64,000 nt of DNA, taken from NCBI GenBank assembly GCA_001687465.1, contig LVLI01000388.1, forward strand, positions 1 to 64,000, written 5' to 3'. The notes under the pieces were generated by a model. It had not been told where the DNA came from. It worked only from the letters and a program-made list of their open reading frames with translations, and made no database searches. Shown here one piece after another: positions 21,269 to 32,088 of the stretch (position 1 is its first letter; every line of letters starts with the position of its first letter). Origin of the DNA: Halocafeteria seosinensis (Eukaryota > Sar > Bigyra > Bicosoecida). Made by a program: the position numbers and the translations under genes.

Positions 21269-24200
21269 ATGAATGGGAATTCGGGTTCCACGAGGCAAAT
21301 ACAGCCTACACACCATGTGTCCGGTGATCCTTCAACGAATTCCTTCTGGCTGGAGCGTGCCAACCTCATGCGAGCCTTCCCACCGCCCTTGCCGCATCGG
21401 GGGGAATCGCTCCAAGGACCTGGATTTTCCAACTGGATCATACAGAACCACGCATTAGTAGGTAGGTGCTGAAATGAGTTTCCACGAGTTTTGCCTTTTT
21501 TCAAACGAGACTGGTGCGATCGTTTGAAAAAAATTAATGATGCCACACTGCGGTCTCTTTATGTGCAGGTCAAAACCCAGCCGTTGGTGGAAATTGTCAG
21601 ACCTTCGTTACCAATTTAGACAAGCTGTTTTCCGCCGGCGTCACTACGATAGTCTGTCTCCAATATGAAATGAGTATATCCCACGATGTTTCCAAAGCTC
21701 TTGTAAAGACAACCGAGGCGGCATTAGCCCAGCAAGTGTCGAGGAGTAGCGGAGAGCTCCAGGCAGTAGTCAATGTCCAGCCGTACTTTGATCGAGCTGA
21801 AGTGATGGTTCAAACTGGAAGATACCCCCAGTTTGATAAAAATTACAGATTCCAAGTTCTGCATTTTCCTATGATGCCTAATGAACTCGGTATTTCCAGT
21901 GATAGCGAGGTCATGGAGTGGATTTATGAACTATTGTCTCACATCAGAGCAGGGGAGCTACTCTTTATCCACTGCTCCGACGGGAATGGAAGGACCGGAA
22001 TCATAGCCGCCATTTTACTGGGATGTATTTATGATATGTCATCTGCGGAAGCATTGGACGCTGTCCAGCGCAGTCGCGATTGTCGCCATGGAGCGAAAGG
22101 CATCAGTCCCGAACTCCATGACCAAAAGCTACAGGTACACCGGATACTTAGCAATCGGGAGTTCAGGAGAAAAGCGGCCGCAGTACAGCCACAGGACACA
22201 AAGCTTAAGATCCTGGGTTCATATGACGGCGCAAGCACTGCTATCACGAGACTGAGGCACCAGCTTTCGCAGAAAGGGGTTGCCAGTTTTCTCATCCTTC
22301 AGAGGCTACTGAAGGCTGAAGAGTTGGATGAATCGAAGCGCCTACTTACGAAGAATGTCCTATCATCGGGATTGGCCGATTTTGGATTTTATATTTCTGG
22401 AGAAGAGTTTAACTCCTTATGGGAAAAATTGTCGACCACCAAAGAGAATCAGCGATATGTGGACTCCCGCTCTCTGTGCAATGAGATCAGGAAACCCTTG
22501 AATAATACACGTACTGATGCTGTCAAAGCGGCGTTCCAGCTTATGGATGTGGATATGGACGGATTTGTGGATCTAAGCGATATAGCCAACATCTTTGATG
22601 CTTCAGGACATCCAGATGTGCGAAGCAACCGCAGGAGTGAACAACAAGTCCTCGCAGAATTTCTCGATACCTTTCCGGGAGCAAGGTCCTCCCTAACGAC
22701 AGTATCTGGAAGTAAGGGATTGCGACTTGCGAGTAACGTCTCGTTCTCCAGACATGTAGATTATCGGAGTTTTTGTGACTACTACACGGACCTCTCGACT
22801 GCTATCGAAGACGATAACTATTTCACGATGATGCTCTGGAATTGTTGGCCAGTTAGGGGTAGAAAAAGTCATCCGGATGAGTCCCTGTTGCGTGCACGGA
22901 TTTTAACCCAGGCCCGGGCTCAAGTAAAGTACGATGAAGAAACAACCGCAGAAAGCTTAATTAATGCCATCAAGGCTTTATTGGTGGAACAGGATCCATT
23001 GCTCGCACCAGGATACATTGCGGAGCTAGAACGGCTGGATGGCGACGGAGATGGACACGTCACACCATTTGAGTTTGTTCGCGCTACCCGAAACTGTGGT
23101 ATCCGTGAAGATAAGTATTCTGAAGGTGCATTGATGCGGCTCTTCCAAAAACTACTCCAAGAGGGCAAAGATCACACCGCTTCACAAACTCTCTCGCTGG
23201 AGAAAGTACGGGATGCCATCAAGCGGCCACTAAATGAAAGCAGGCGTCGATGTGTCATTGCAGCATTCGAGATGCTTTTATCCCAAACCAATGGTGCCGG
23301 TTTGAGCTCGTATTCCTCCAGGAATCTTATTCCTCTGGAAGTCATTATGGGAGAATTTCAAACTAGTGGTCATCCCGACGTTGTATCGCAGCACAAAGCG
23401 GAACAGTTCGTCCGTGATATATTTGTACGCTCTATTAAAGCTCCATCGATCGGAAATGTCATCAATTTCCCTAAGTTTCAATTATTTCATGAATTAATCT
23501 CAGGATGCCTGTCAGACGACGCTTACTTCTGCTCGTTGATATGGGGTGTGTGGGGAGTTGGCCACTCCACCAGGTACAAAAATGCTTTACAGAACAAGTA
23601 TCAACATGGACGAAGCCCGTCAAGGTCACAAGCGACCTCGGAGCCATCTCACGTTGAGCAGGCTAATTCGAACGCAGAAAATTTCTCATTCGAAAACTTA
23701 GCTACGCAGCAGGAACATGCCAACGACATAGAATCGTATGCTGCAGGAACGCGTGCATCCACCCACTATTGTAGCCGAGGAGGGTATGGGGTTGGTCCGG
23801 CCACGCTAGCAGGCGTTTCGGTTTCTCCAAACCGATCAGACCTCTGTTGGCAACACGAGCACGAGAAATCTCATGAGGCTTTTCTCCAGGGGCAGGAAGT
23901 GACGACTCTCCCCGGGAACCATCCAAGTAGGCCCCCAATGGCCCCTGGTAAAACCGTTAACTCAGCGGAAGACTCGTTCAGTTTCGACTCACTGCAGCGG
24001 AGGCTTCATGAGGAATACGCAGGCCAGCCAAAGGACAGAACAGGGGTAGATGACCCCTTCAGTCCTTACCGTCAAATACGTAGGAACACTGGCTTTAGGG
24101 GGAACCAGAGTAATAAGTATCAAGGAACACCTTGGAATTCCAGTGACCATATGTCGGAACTCTTGAATTCTTCGAAGTCAATTTCTACGATCCCTCCTAA

Positions 24201-25683
24201 TGCAGACCTAGAAAGTATTTTTGAGACGTTATGCACTACCCTGATCAGTCATGAAAGAGGCCGAGGTCTCGTGTCGCTCTTCGCCTTTGACAATTTCATG
24301 CGTCAAAAAGGCGAGATCATGCCGGAGGCACAGTTGAAGATGTGTTTACAGGAATTCGGTGTACCACTACCACCTGGAGTGTTTCAGAAGATTGTCAACG
24401 CATGTGCAGTCACTCGCGGGACACAAGAAGTCCATATCGATACCTTCTTAGATCGGTTATGCTTTAACTGGAGCAGCAATCGAGAACAATTTGTACAACA
24501 ATCCTGGACCAAACTGCAGAAAGCATACGTGCAAACACACACACGAGGGACTACGAGGAGGGAAGATTTGATTGTGCCTGCTGATACGAAAATTCCTTGG
24601 GACTACTTATTATCTTCTCTTGACCCTAAGCATCACCCTGATGTCGTACACGGGACCCGCTCTGAAGAGGAGATTGTCGAGGAATTTAGGCAAACGTTCC
24701 CTAACGGGCTCAGTGGTCGTTCGTCGAATGGTTTAGTCAGTTGGGAAGAATTTAGCTGGTACTGCCGAAGGTTCTCTACGCTGTTTGAAAAGGACGTAGA
24801 CTTTACATTTGTTATCTGGAACTTGTGGCATCTTCAGAATGTTGAGACAGAAGACTGGAGGAATCGAAATGATTCGCAAACAAGCTCTGCCAACAAAGGA
24901 TTAAGAGAACAGTATCGTGGACGGACCAGAACTCCACATACTGGCGAAAATAAAGCAAAAGGCTTGAAGGGATGGGGAGTGGAGACAATCGGTTGGGATA
25001 CCCGGCTGTCAGGGGTAGGGGTGCCACAACAGCACCAACAACATGTTCGTTCTCGGAAAGATATTACGCCAGATCAGGTGGTTAATCGTTTGAGAAACTC
25101 GTTAAGCTCTCATGGCGAATTCGGTGTATTGAAATTGTGGACAGGCTTTCATAGTCGAGATTTCGGATTTTCTACAAACGAGCGCCGACCTATGGGACTA
25201 ATTACCAGACAAGAGTTAAAAACCACAACCGCAGAGTTTAGTCTTGGAATAAGCGACTTCGAACTAGATAAACTGCACAATCAGTTTGGAGGCCCACACG
25301 ACTTTGAACACAATATCTCTCAGCATCTTTTCCAATACATCAATCTAATGACAGCAATCTTAGGCTCAGTATCATCCCGGCGGGAGAACTTGATTCAGCA
25401 GGCCTGGAATAAGATCAGTGGCGGTGCTCCACAATGTCCTATTTCATTGATTTGCCAAAAACTAAGCATGAAGCAGTACCCGCAAGTACTGCGCGGTTCG
25501 CTAACTGAAGGGGCTGCAAGAGAATATGTCCTCCACCCTCTCCGTGCGCTTTCCGGAGCAGCAGATGACTCGGCATCCGTCCCCTTCAGTCTGTTCCGCA
25601 TGATTCACTTGGCGATAAGCTTAAATGCAGCTGATGACGCTTCCTTCCAATGGCTTATGTGGAACATGTACCTGTCGAAATAA
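21269..25683 (+). CDS. tyrosine/dual-specificity phosphatase fused to calcyphosin-like modules
   Basis: Two exons: 21269-21461 and 21569-25683, 1,435 residues. Residues about 64-265 form a cysteine-based phosphatase with active site IHCSDGNGRTG (Cys200, HCx5R). After it come four modules resembling calcyphosin: an EF-hand pair, then ASGHPDV, a conserved serine-rich segment and a YF..MLWNxW end. Canonical calcium loops are DVDMDGFVDLSD (about 391-402) in module 1 and DGDGDGHVTPFEF in module 2; modules 3 and 4 have lost canonical loops but keep the framework (HPDVVS/HGTRSEEEIVEEF). About 200 disordered residues separate modules 2 and 3. Calcium-regulated dephosphorylation, perhaps at the flagellum, is an inference. 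Its stop is 92 bases from the convergent GTPase gene. Confidence 0.88.
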
Positions 25684-25775
25684 TAGGACAGAAGACGACT
25701 GTAGTACATCCACCGTTTTCCATAAATATTTCTCTGAAAGTGAAAGGATATTGGTATTCCTCGTCAAATTCGGAA

Positions 25776-28052
25776 TTATCTAGATACCGCCGCCAACTTC
25801 CGTTCTTGTTCTGACTTATCGAGCCTTAACGCTCGTGGCTCGGCGTCCCTTCGCCACTGTCTTGGTTTCGTACCGGATCCCTCATGAGGAAGTATTGGCT
25901 CGCGGAAGTGTACATCCAAGCCATCTACAGTCCTTACACGGACGCTGCCATATCCTACGGCGCGTTCCCATCCGAACATACCCTTTATCTCAACCGGGGT
26001 GACGCTTACCCATCCAAGCCCGTCGATTGCAATATCTACTAATGAATGGCGAATACGTTGCTGGCGTCTAGCTCGCGTTCGTTTCGGAGAGCCCCCTTGA
26101 GGCGGATCCCCGTGGACGATGCGTTTCCTCAACCAAGGAACACTATCTACTAGGTTGTACTCGAATTCTTGATCCAATTCCCCGAAGCTTGGGAAGAGCA
26201 ACGGATCATTCTTGTCCAAATTATCTCGATGCTTCTCCCATAACATGTCAGCTTTGTCGGAAGAGGTTATGTGAACACGAAGGTTCGTAGCAGGCGTAAA
26301 AAGCATATGTGTATCCTCTGCGGGATGGAAGTAGTCAATCCGCACTAACCCACCCAGAAACATAGTCCGTCCAGGGCGAATGCTGTAATGCGTTAGACGC
26401 AGAGGTTTCTGTGGCAGAATTTGCCGCAGAGTATGTTGTCCGTAGCCCGAAAGGTACTCCATTAATTGTTGTTTCTTCGCGTTCACAATAATTCCGGGGG
26501 TGTCAAAGAGGCGCGACGTCCCTCCTGGCACTAATGGAGCACCGATCACGCCTAATGTTGTTCCAGGAAGAGGAGATGTAGTCAGAGGAAAAGCTCTCAT
26601 TTCTTCTTCTGAATTCCCGAACCCCTTAGTTGCCCTCTTTGAGTCTCCGCCAATCAACTTAGCAGCTTCTTCGAAAGGCAGTGGTCTCAGTTGAGACGGA
26701 AGATTAGAGTTAACACTGATGGCACCGCTTACAGCACCAGCATATGGACCGTCCCCAGTTCCAACCAGACGGTTTTGACCTAAAGGACGACCTTGCCGGT
26801 CTACGTCGGCGTCCTTTGGCGAATCGGAGCTAACACTGATCGAGGGAGTCGGCACTTTTTTCTGCTCAGAACGCTTCACTCGCTTCTTGTTCTGTATTGC
26901 TTTCCACGCTTCCTCTTCTACCTCATCGATACTTGTCGTCGCCGGAGATTTGAGTTCTAGTGAGGCCGTTTTTTCATCATGCAAGGAGTCTTTCCTATTA
27001 AACGGGGAGCCTTCTTCGCTTATGCCTAACTTCGCAAGCGTTGAATTGTCCATCTTCCTCAATTGATTCATTTGGTAACTTTCGCGTACCAAGTCCTCCA
27101 TATCGCCCGTATACGTATCGTTGACATCATAGCCTTCAGGGAGTTCGTCTAACAAGACTGCATAGCTCCCTTTGTTTCGTTTCTTTTGTTTGTGTGGACT
27201 AGAACTGACTGAGCCTGTCCAAATACGATGTAAAACACGATTCACAAATGTAGACTTGCCTACATTGGCAGTGCCGATGATGTAGACATCCCGTCCTTTG
27301 CGGTATTTCTTGATATTTTCAAGTGCTTCTTCCATCCCCGTACCCCGTTGAGCGCTGATACAGGCCACATTCTCAACATTTTGGACTCCCATCTTCCTTA
27401 GCTCACCACGAGCCCAGTGCTTCAGTCTTTCAAAACTAGTTCTCTTGGGAAGTAAATCACACTTGTTTAGCACTAACACGATAGGTTTCTGTCCGATGCG
27501 GTCCGTGAGGTTACGAATGACTGATCCGTGGAAGTCAAACACGTCTAGCAGCTGTACCACTAAGCAGTCGAGTGGGCGAATTCCATCAAGATACTGTTCA
27601 AAGCTCTCATAAGGCAACTGCGGAGGGACAAGATTTCCATAGTGCTTATTCTGGTAGCATCGTTGACAAATGATTCCGTGGCTTTGTTGTACCCGAGTTT
27701 CCATCCCCTGGCGTTTTTGCCCTTGCTCTTGCACCTGCTGCCGAGCGGCAGCGAGTGCCTCCGACTTGGGTAAATACCCACTTCCGTACTGGTTTTCGGT
27801 CTGTAGTTCCACCCCACATCCTGCACAATACACTTCCACAGCATTGTCCTGTGTAGAAAACGCAGCATTATGCGCTTGTTTTGACACTTTCTGTCCCCCC
27901 AAAGACGAGATTAACTCCTCTTTCCGTACTGATGACCATCTATAATATCTAGGGAAGGTAATCGAGGAGAAACATCTGCTTGGTACCATGTACAAAGACC
28001 GTATGGAGCCATGAAGCTCAACGGCGTGCCTGACACCCCGCGGAGACCACAT
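25776..28052 (-). CDS. YqeH/NOA1-type circularly permuted GTPase, organellar
   Basis: Single-exon frame of 758 residues. A zinc-finger-like pair CAGC (76-79) and CQRC (129-132) precedes the permuted G motifs: G4 NKCD (196-199), then G1 GTANVGKST (260-268), then DTPG (517-520). This order defines the YqeH/NOA1/BPG2 group, which acts in small-subunit ribosome assembly in bacteria, mitochondria and plastids. The N-terminus (about 45 residues, rich in R, S and aromatic residues, almost no acids) suits an organelle transit peptide. A disordered insertion of about 200 residues (281-490) sits between G1 and the DTPG motif. The C-terminal domain includes YSIRPGRTMFLGGLVRIDY, typical of the family. 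Confidence 0.93.
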   Translation of the reverse strand: MWSPRGVRHAVELHGSIRSLYMVPSRCFSSITFPRYYRWSSVRKEELISSLGGQKVSKQAHNAAFSTQDNAVEVYCAGCGVELQTENQYGSGYLPKSEALAAARQQVQEQGQKRQGMETRVQQSHGIICQRCYQNKHYGNLVPPQLPYESFEQYLDGIRPLDCLVVQLLDVFDFHGSVIRNLTDRIGQKPIVLVLNKCDLLPKRTSFERLKHWARGELRKMGVQNVENVACISAQRGTGMEEALENIKKYRKGRDVYIIGTANVGKSTFVNRVLHRIWTGSVSSSPHKQKKRNKGSYAVLLDELPEGYDVNDTYTGDMEDLVRESYQMNQLRKMDNSTLAKLGISEEGSPFNRKDSLHDEKTASLELKSPATTSIDEVEEEAWKAIQNKKRVKRSEQKKVPTPSISVSSDSPKDADVDRQGRPLGQNRLVGTGDGPYAGAVSGAISVNSNLPSQLRPLPFEEAAKLIGGDSKRATKGFGNSEEEMRAFPLTTSPLPGTTLGVIGAPLVPGGTSRLFDTPGIIVNAKKQQLMEYLSGYGQHTLRQILPQKPLRLTHYSIRPGRTMFLGGLVRIDYFHPAEDTHMLFTPATNLRVHITSSDKADMLWEKHRDNLDKNDPLLFPSFGELDQEFEYNLVDSVPWLRKRIVHGDPPQGGSPKRTRARRQQRIRHSLVDIAIDGLGWVSVTPVEIKGMFGWERAVGYGSVRVRTVDGLDVHFREPILPHEGSGTKPRQWRRDAEPRALRLDKSEQERKLAAVSR

Positions 28053-28369
28053 GTTTGTTGACCCGATTACGACTCTTTCTCCACCCTTAATGACACCAAG
28101 TGTCTTCTGTATCTCTTAAGGTACAATCCACACATGCTCTGGCGTCTGGTACTCGCCTCTGGGAGCTGTAATCGGCGTGTATGCAGTGTATGGCCGAAGC
28201 AAATGCCTCAACTTCACAGCCGGAACTTCACAAGCAGAGACACTTGGATTCCAAGGTCTTGAAATACATGGATATTTTTTTTTATTTTGTTATTAACATC
28301 ACATTTTCTATTGTGAGGAATTTTAAGAAGGAACACATTCCAAATATAATACGGACGGCGTGGGAACTT
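28053..28369. other. intergenic, nothing recognised
   Basis: A 317-base gap between the GTPase start and the stop of the methyltransferase gene. It contains a T-rich run near 28275 and no coding character. Confidence 0.4.
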
Positions 28370-29312
28370 CTAGTTTGTGGTATTCTCTTTCACCGGGACC
28401 TTTCGCCAGAGCCACCAACGCTGGTTTTCATTCTGTTTCAATTCCACATAGCTTTGAACTTTGCCTTCCCGTTCAAGTTCCAAGCTATATCTTTGCAAAT
28501 CCCCGTTCCCATCTTTTAATTGGAGATTAACTTCTGAGAATGTATTGGTATACCATTCTGGGTGACGATACTGCGTAGGGTTTTCTTTCCGGCTGGCATC
28601 TCCACTTGGGTGGAAGCAACTCTCCCGAAAGAATAGGTATCCACCCGGTTTTATCCATTTCAAACAGTCTTGAGCAAACTTGGACACTTCTTCGTCACTT
28701 AGGTACATAAGCAACCAATTGGAGAAAACAATGTCAAACATTTCTCCTTCAGGGAATTCTGTCGGTCGAATGATCATTGACATCAGACGTGTGCCACACA
28801 GAGTTAAGCTATCATGCTTCACTTACCTAACTGCGTCACATCCGCCACCAGGAAATCGACGTTATCAAACGACGCGTTGTTACGCTTGTTTACTTCTATA
28901 CTGGCTTCAATGAAGTCAACGGCGACGACTCGTTTACATTTTTCTGCTAGCGTCGTGGTGAATCGACCCTGCAATTACCGACATTTCATGTTGCACGCCA
29001 TTCTAGCGTACTTCTCTGGGTAGTGCTACGTACAGATCCAGCTCCAAGTTCAGCCACACTTCGCGTTTTCAGCTCTGGGAGATACTGTAAAATTTCAGGC
29101 CTCTCGGATTTATCCAACGCTGCTGCTCTGCTATCAAGCATCATGTTCTCTAGATCTCCATCTCCCGTGTGAATTTCCCAGTATTGGGTCATAGCTTTCC
29201 TCAGCTCTTCACTTGTATCACTCTCCGCGCCCGGGGACGGATTCGTCGGCTCCCCTGAAGCCATGGAAGCCTTGACATGTTCTGGCACCGAACTCATCTC
29301 GCCTCTTTGCAA
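28370..29312 (-). CDS. phosphoethanolamine N-methyltransferase, single domain
   Basis: Three minus-strand exons: 29034-29312, 28827-28968 and 28370-28758, giving 269 residues; introns are 65 and 68 bases. After a 35-residue leader comes the PMT signature: YWEIHTGDGDLENMMLDSRA, motif I VAELGAGSGRFTTTLAE after splicing (the frame at the intron reads otherwise), and VVAVDFIEASIEVN. Later motifs are DIVFSNWLLMYLSDEEV and IKPGGYLFFRESCFHPSGD. These match the first (phosphoethanolamine) domain of plant PEAMT. The protein ends at the domain's end, so the second domain is absent, as in single-domain enzymes of nematodes and some protists. It would make phosphomonomethylethanolamine on the way to phosphatidylcholine. 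The methionine five residues in is an alternative start. Confidence 0.93.
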
Positions 29313-29907
29313 CCTGCATGTTGTATATGTGAATGAACGCTGAGTGACACCCGCAGAGCAAGAAATTCAGTTCATTCAAGCGTCTCAAGAGCACCCAGCA
29401 GCGGCTAGTTGCTCTAAACTTGCCGCAAACGAATACTGGAGAGCATAATGTACGGATTTAAGGGGCTACCCTCTGGAAGAGGTTTCATTGTATACGCCTC
29501 CAGCCCCTGCTGGTTGCGAGCACCTACCTTGAAGAAAGAAAGCGCCTAGATTCCAATATAATCAACACAATACCAATTACAACTGGTGTATACGGATAGA
29601 ACAACAAGACACGACGATACTAAGACACTGACGCTATTGAAAAAAGCACCACGGAAGCAATAATAGCCAAATGTTCTCACAAAAAACAACTTTTCCGCAC
29701 GTGGGCGAAGCATTCCTCTAACGCTTGGGTGCCAGCGTGGAATCGGTATGATGAAATAAAGTGATTCAAAACGGCATTCAGAACAATGACTCAATACAAT
29801 GTTATTTATTAATTCCCTCAAGTTACACACGCACGTGTGAGCAGTTAGGAATGAGACAGCCATGAACAAAATATTTGGACTGCAGGTTGACAGTGTGTTC
29901 GAGAACG
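29313..29907. other. intergenic, nothing recognised
   Basis: About 595 bases holding the promoter of the methyltransferase gene and the 3' region of the MYB gene. No ORF with protein character and no RNA gene seen. Confidence 0.4.
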
Positions 29908-31446
29908 TTATCGAACCATATTTCCTTGGGTCAGACGACCAGCGCCTGTGCCCGATGCTGCAGTTTGAAATGCTTGCATACTATGCGCTTTCAAAGCATT
30001 TTCCTGTAGAGCCTCGCTTCTAGCTCGTTGAGCAGCCACGGAAACATCTTCGTACCACTTTTGGCCAAACAGTGCTGTTGCAGCATCTCGCATATGTTGT
30101 ACTGCCATTGGGAAAGCCGCCTCAGACACTTCGCGTTCACTCAGATGTATGACAATAGCACCTTTAGAGGTAGCATTTCGCACAGCAGAAATCATTTTCC
30201 CAACACTACGAGGTGGTATATCCGCCGTAGAGACTCCGCATATTCCGACTAGATAATCGCCCTTGTTGACCGCACCACTTCGTTCTGCAACTCCAGGGAC
30301 ACATTGGTCTTCCCCCTCATGCTCTCTCCCATTTTCTTGTTTCATTCCTCCTTGTTGCCCAGTTATCTGACTTCCATGAGCTGACGAGTCAGCGGACACC
30401 TGCACCCTGGGGAGTGCATCTACCTTCACGTATGTGCTGTTGTCCGAGCGCAGCGAGATGCCGATGGAGTCGCCTCGACTAACTGGTTCCAAATAGACGT
30501 GCCGTAATGTAATATCTGGAATATTGTGCGGTTCTCCTAACGATTTCGAATCCCGAGCTACGGGCAACCCAGGTAGTTCGTGTAGATGAGGTTCCTCGTA
30601 GGGGTAGTTAACTGGCTCCGAACCCTCTACACTGTAGCGACCTTCCTCACCAACGTACAAAGAATCGTCACCATTCCTTCCTGTAAGTTGCTTTGATTTT
30701 GGTCGTTTAGTCTGTGGATAAGGAGGAGGCGTCTCCCTAGGTCGTTTCTGAGGCGGTGCACCACCTTGGCCCTTTTCAAGCTCGGGAGCAATGTGTTCCC
30801 CGATTGTTACCTGCAGAATTCACGATACCACGAATGAACTATGATGGGAAGAACCATTCTACTAGTATAAAGAAGCTTACTTTGGATGGAGATATCCCCT
30901 GCTCTTTTGCTTTCTTAATGAAATACTTCTGCGCGTGCGTGCGAATCTGCGTTGGAAGAGCTCTCGTCAGCATTAGAGTCGGCCAAACATACAACCACAA
31001 CGCCACCGTACCTGTACAATGGAGCGAGTCGGAACTAGTCTGCATTTGGCACATCCACAAACAAGAACAGTGAGCATATACGCGTAAACAGAAATACGGT
31101 TGAGGGACGGCAGGTTGAAGCGAGTACGGAGAATGCCTCCTGTTCGGTCCGAAGGCAGTCAAGGCCACACGCCCTTGGCAAAGGTCCTTCTTGTACGAAA
31201 GAAGGTAGGGAAAACAATCGCCCGTACACAGAGGATGGATCCTTGGAGTACACTGAGGCCGCATGACTCCGGGGAAAGCAGCGTCAAGCTGCAGTTCGCG
31301 CTGTGCACTTACTTTTTTACCTCCCTCCACCGATTTCCATACAACCTGAGTCCTTCAACAAAGGCTTCATGCTCCTCCTGAGTCCATCTACCAGTGTTCT
31401 TTTGGGATCCGCTCATCCTCGGATGGTACTGGCTGTAGTAGTCCAT
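29908..31446 (-). CDS. SHAQKYF-type MYB protein with C-terminal PDZ-like domain
   Basis: Four minus-strand exons: 31313-31446, 31012-31039 (28 bases), 30881-30946 and 29908-30810, giving 376 residues. The small exon restores a perfect 1R-MYB repeat: GRWTQEEHEAFVEGLRLYG, NRWREVKK, then LVPTRSIVQIRTHAQKYF. The third helix with (S/T)HAQKYF binds I-box/evening-element-like DNA in plant relatives. A proline-rich basic stretch (KRPRETPPPYPQTKRPKSK) is a likely nuclear signal. Residues about 177-302 resemble a PDZ domain: a SIGISL carboxylate-loop equivalent, then VNKGDYLVGICGVSTAD and a final IVIHLSE strand, with a Gly/Gln/Glu-rich insertion. A MYB-PDZ combination is unusual. The first intron (273 bases) is the longest here. 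Confidence 0.87.
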
Positions 31447-32088
31447 GCTACACGGTGAGAAAAAGAACTTTACAAGGATTGCCGAACCTCCCAAAGACAG
31501 ACACCCTCTTCCCACGGTTATGGATAAACTCGAAGTCCGTAAAACGGTATTTGTGGGTTGGTATCACTCTACTTCAAGTAGAAACAAGCAAATGATGGCG
31601 ACTTCAATCCACTCAAGATCTCTATGACTAGGCGGCGTGGATCCAATACACCATGTTCACACAGTTATTATTGTCCGCGGAGCAGTTCGAACCGTCCGGA
31701 TGCAGACCAGTTCCGGTTGTTGAAGTTACTTTCCACGGGGGAAGCCAAGGGGGAACCGAAACAACAAAAAAGGTGGTAGTGACGTGTTCCAGCCGATCCT
31801 TCAATTCTTGCCGCAATGCCGCTCTGGGACGGCGAGCAATCTTTTCGTCTACTGACTTGTGACAGCAAACTTCAACCTGCACTGCAACCTACCGCAAGCG
31901 CTTTATCTAGCAAGTGACCCGTTGCTTTCTCTCTTGTTGCATTCTTTGGGTTACCATACTGCCAGAGACGGGCCATAAGAAGTTGGTAGTGAAGCTATGC
32001 CCCCAACGGATTCCGAGGAAGCACCCGTAATGCTTGTGGGAAGGCGCTAAGTGATATCAATGGAGTAGCTTCCCAGCAGCGCACAGTC
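31447..32088. other. divergent promoter interval
   Basis: About 640 bases between the divergent MYB-PDZ gene and the giant PA14/filamin gene. Short frames occur but none shows protein character. Confidence 0.4.
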
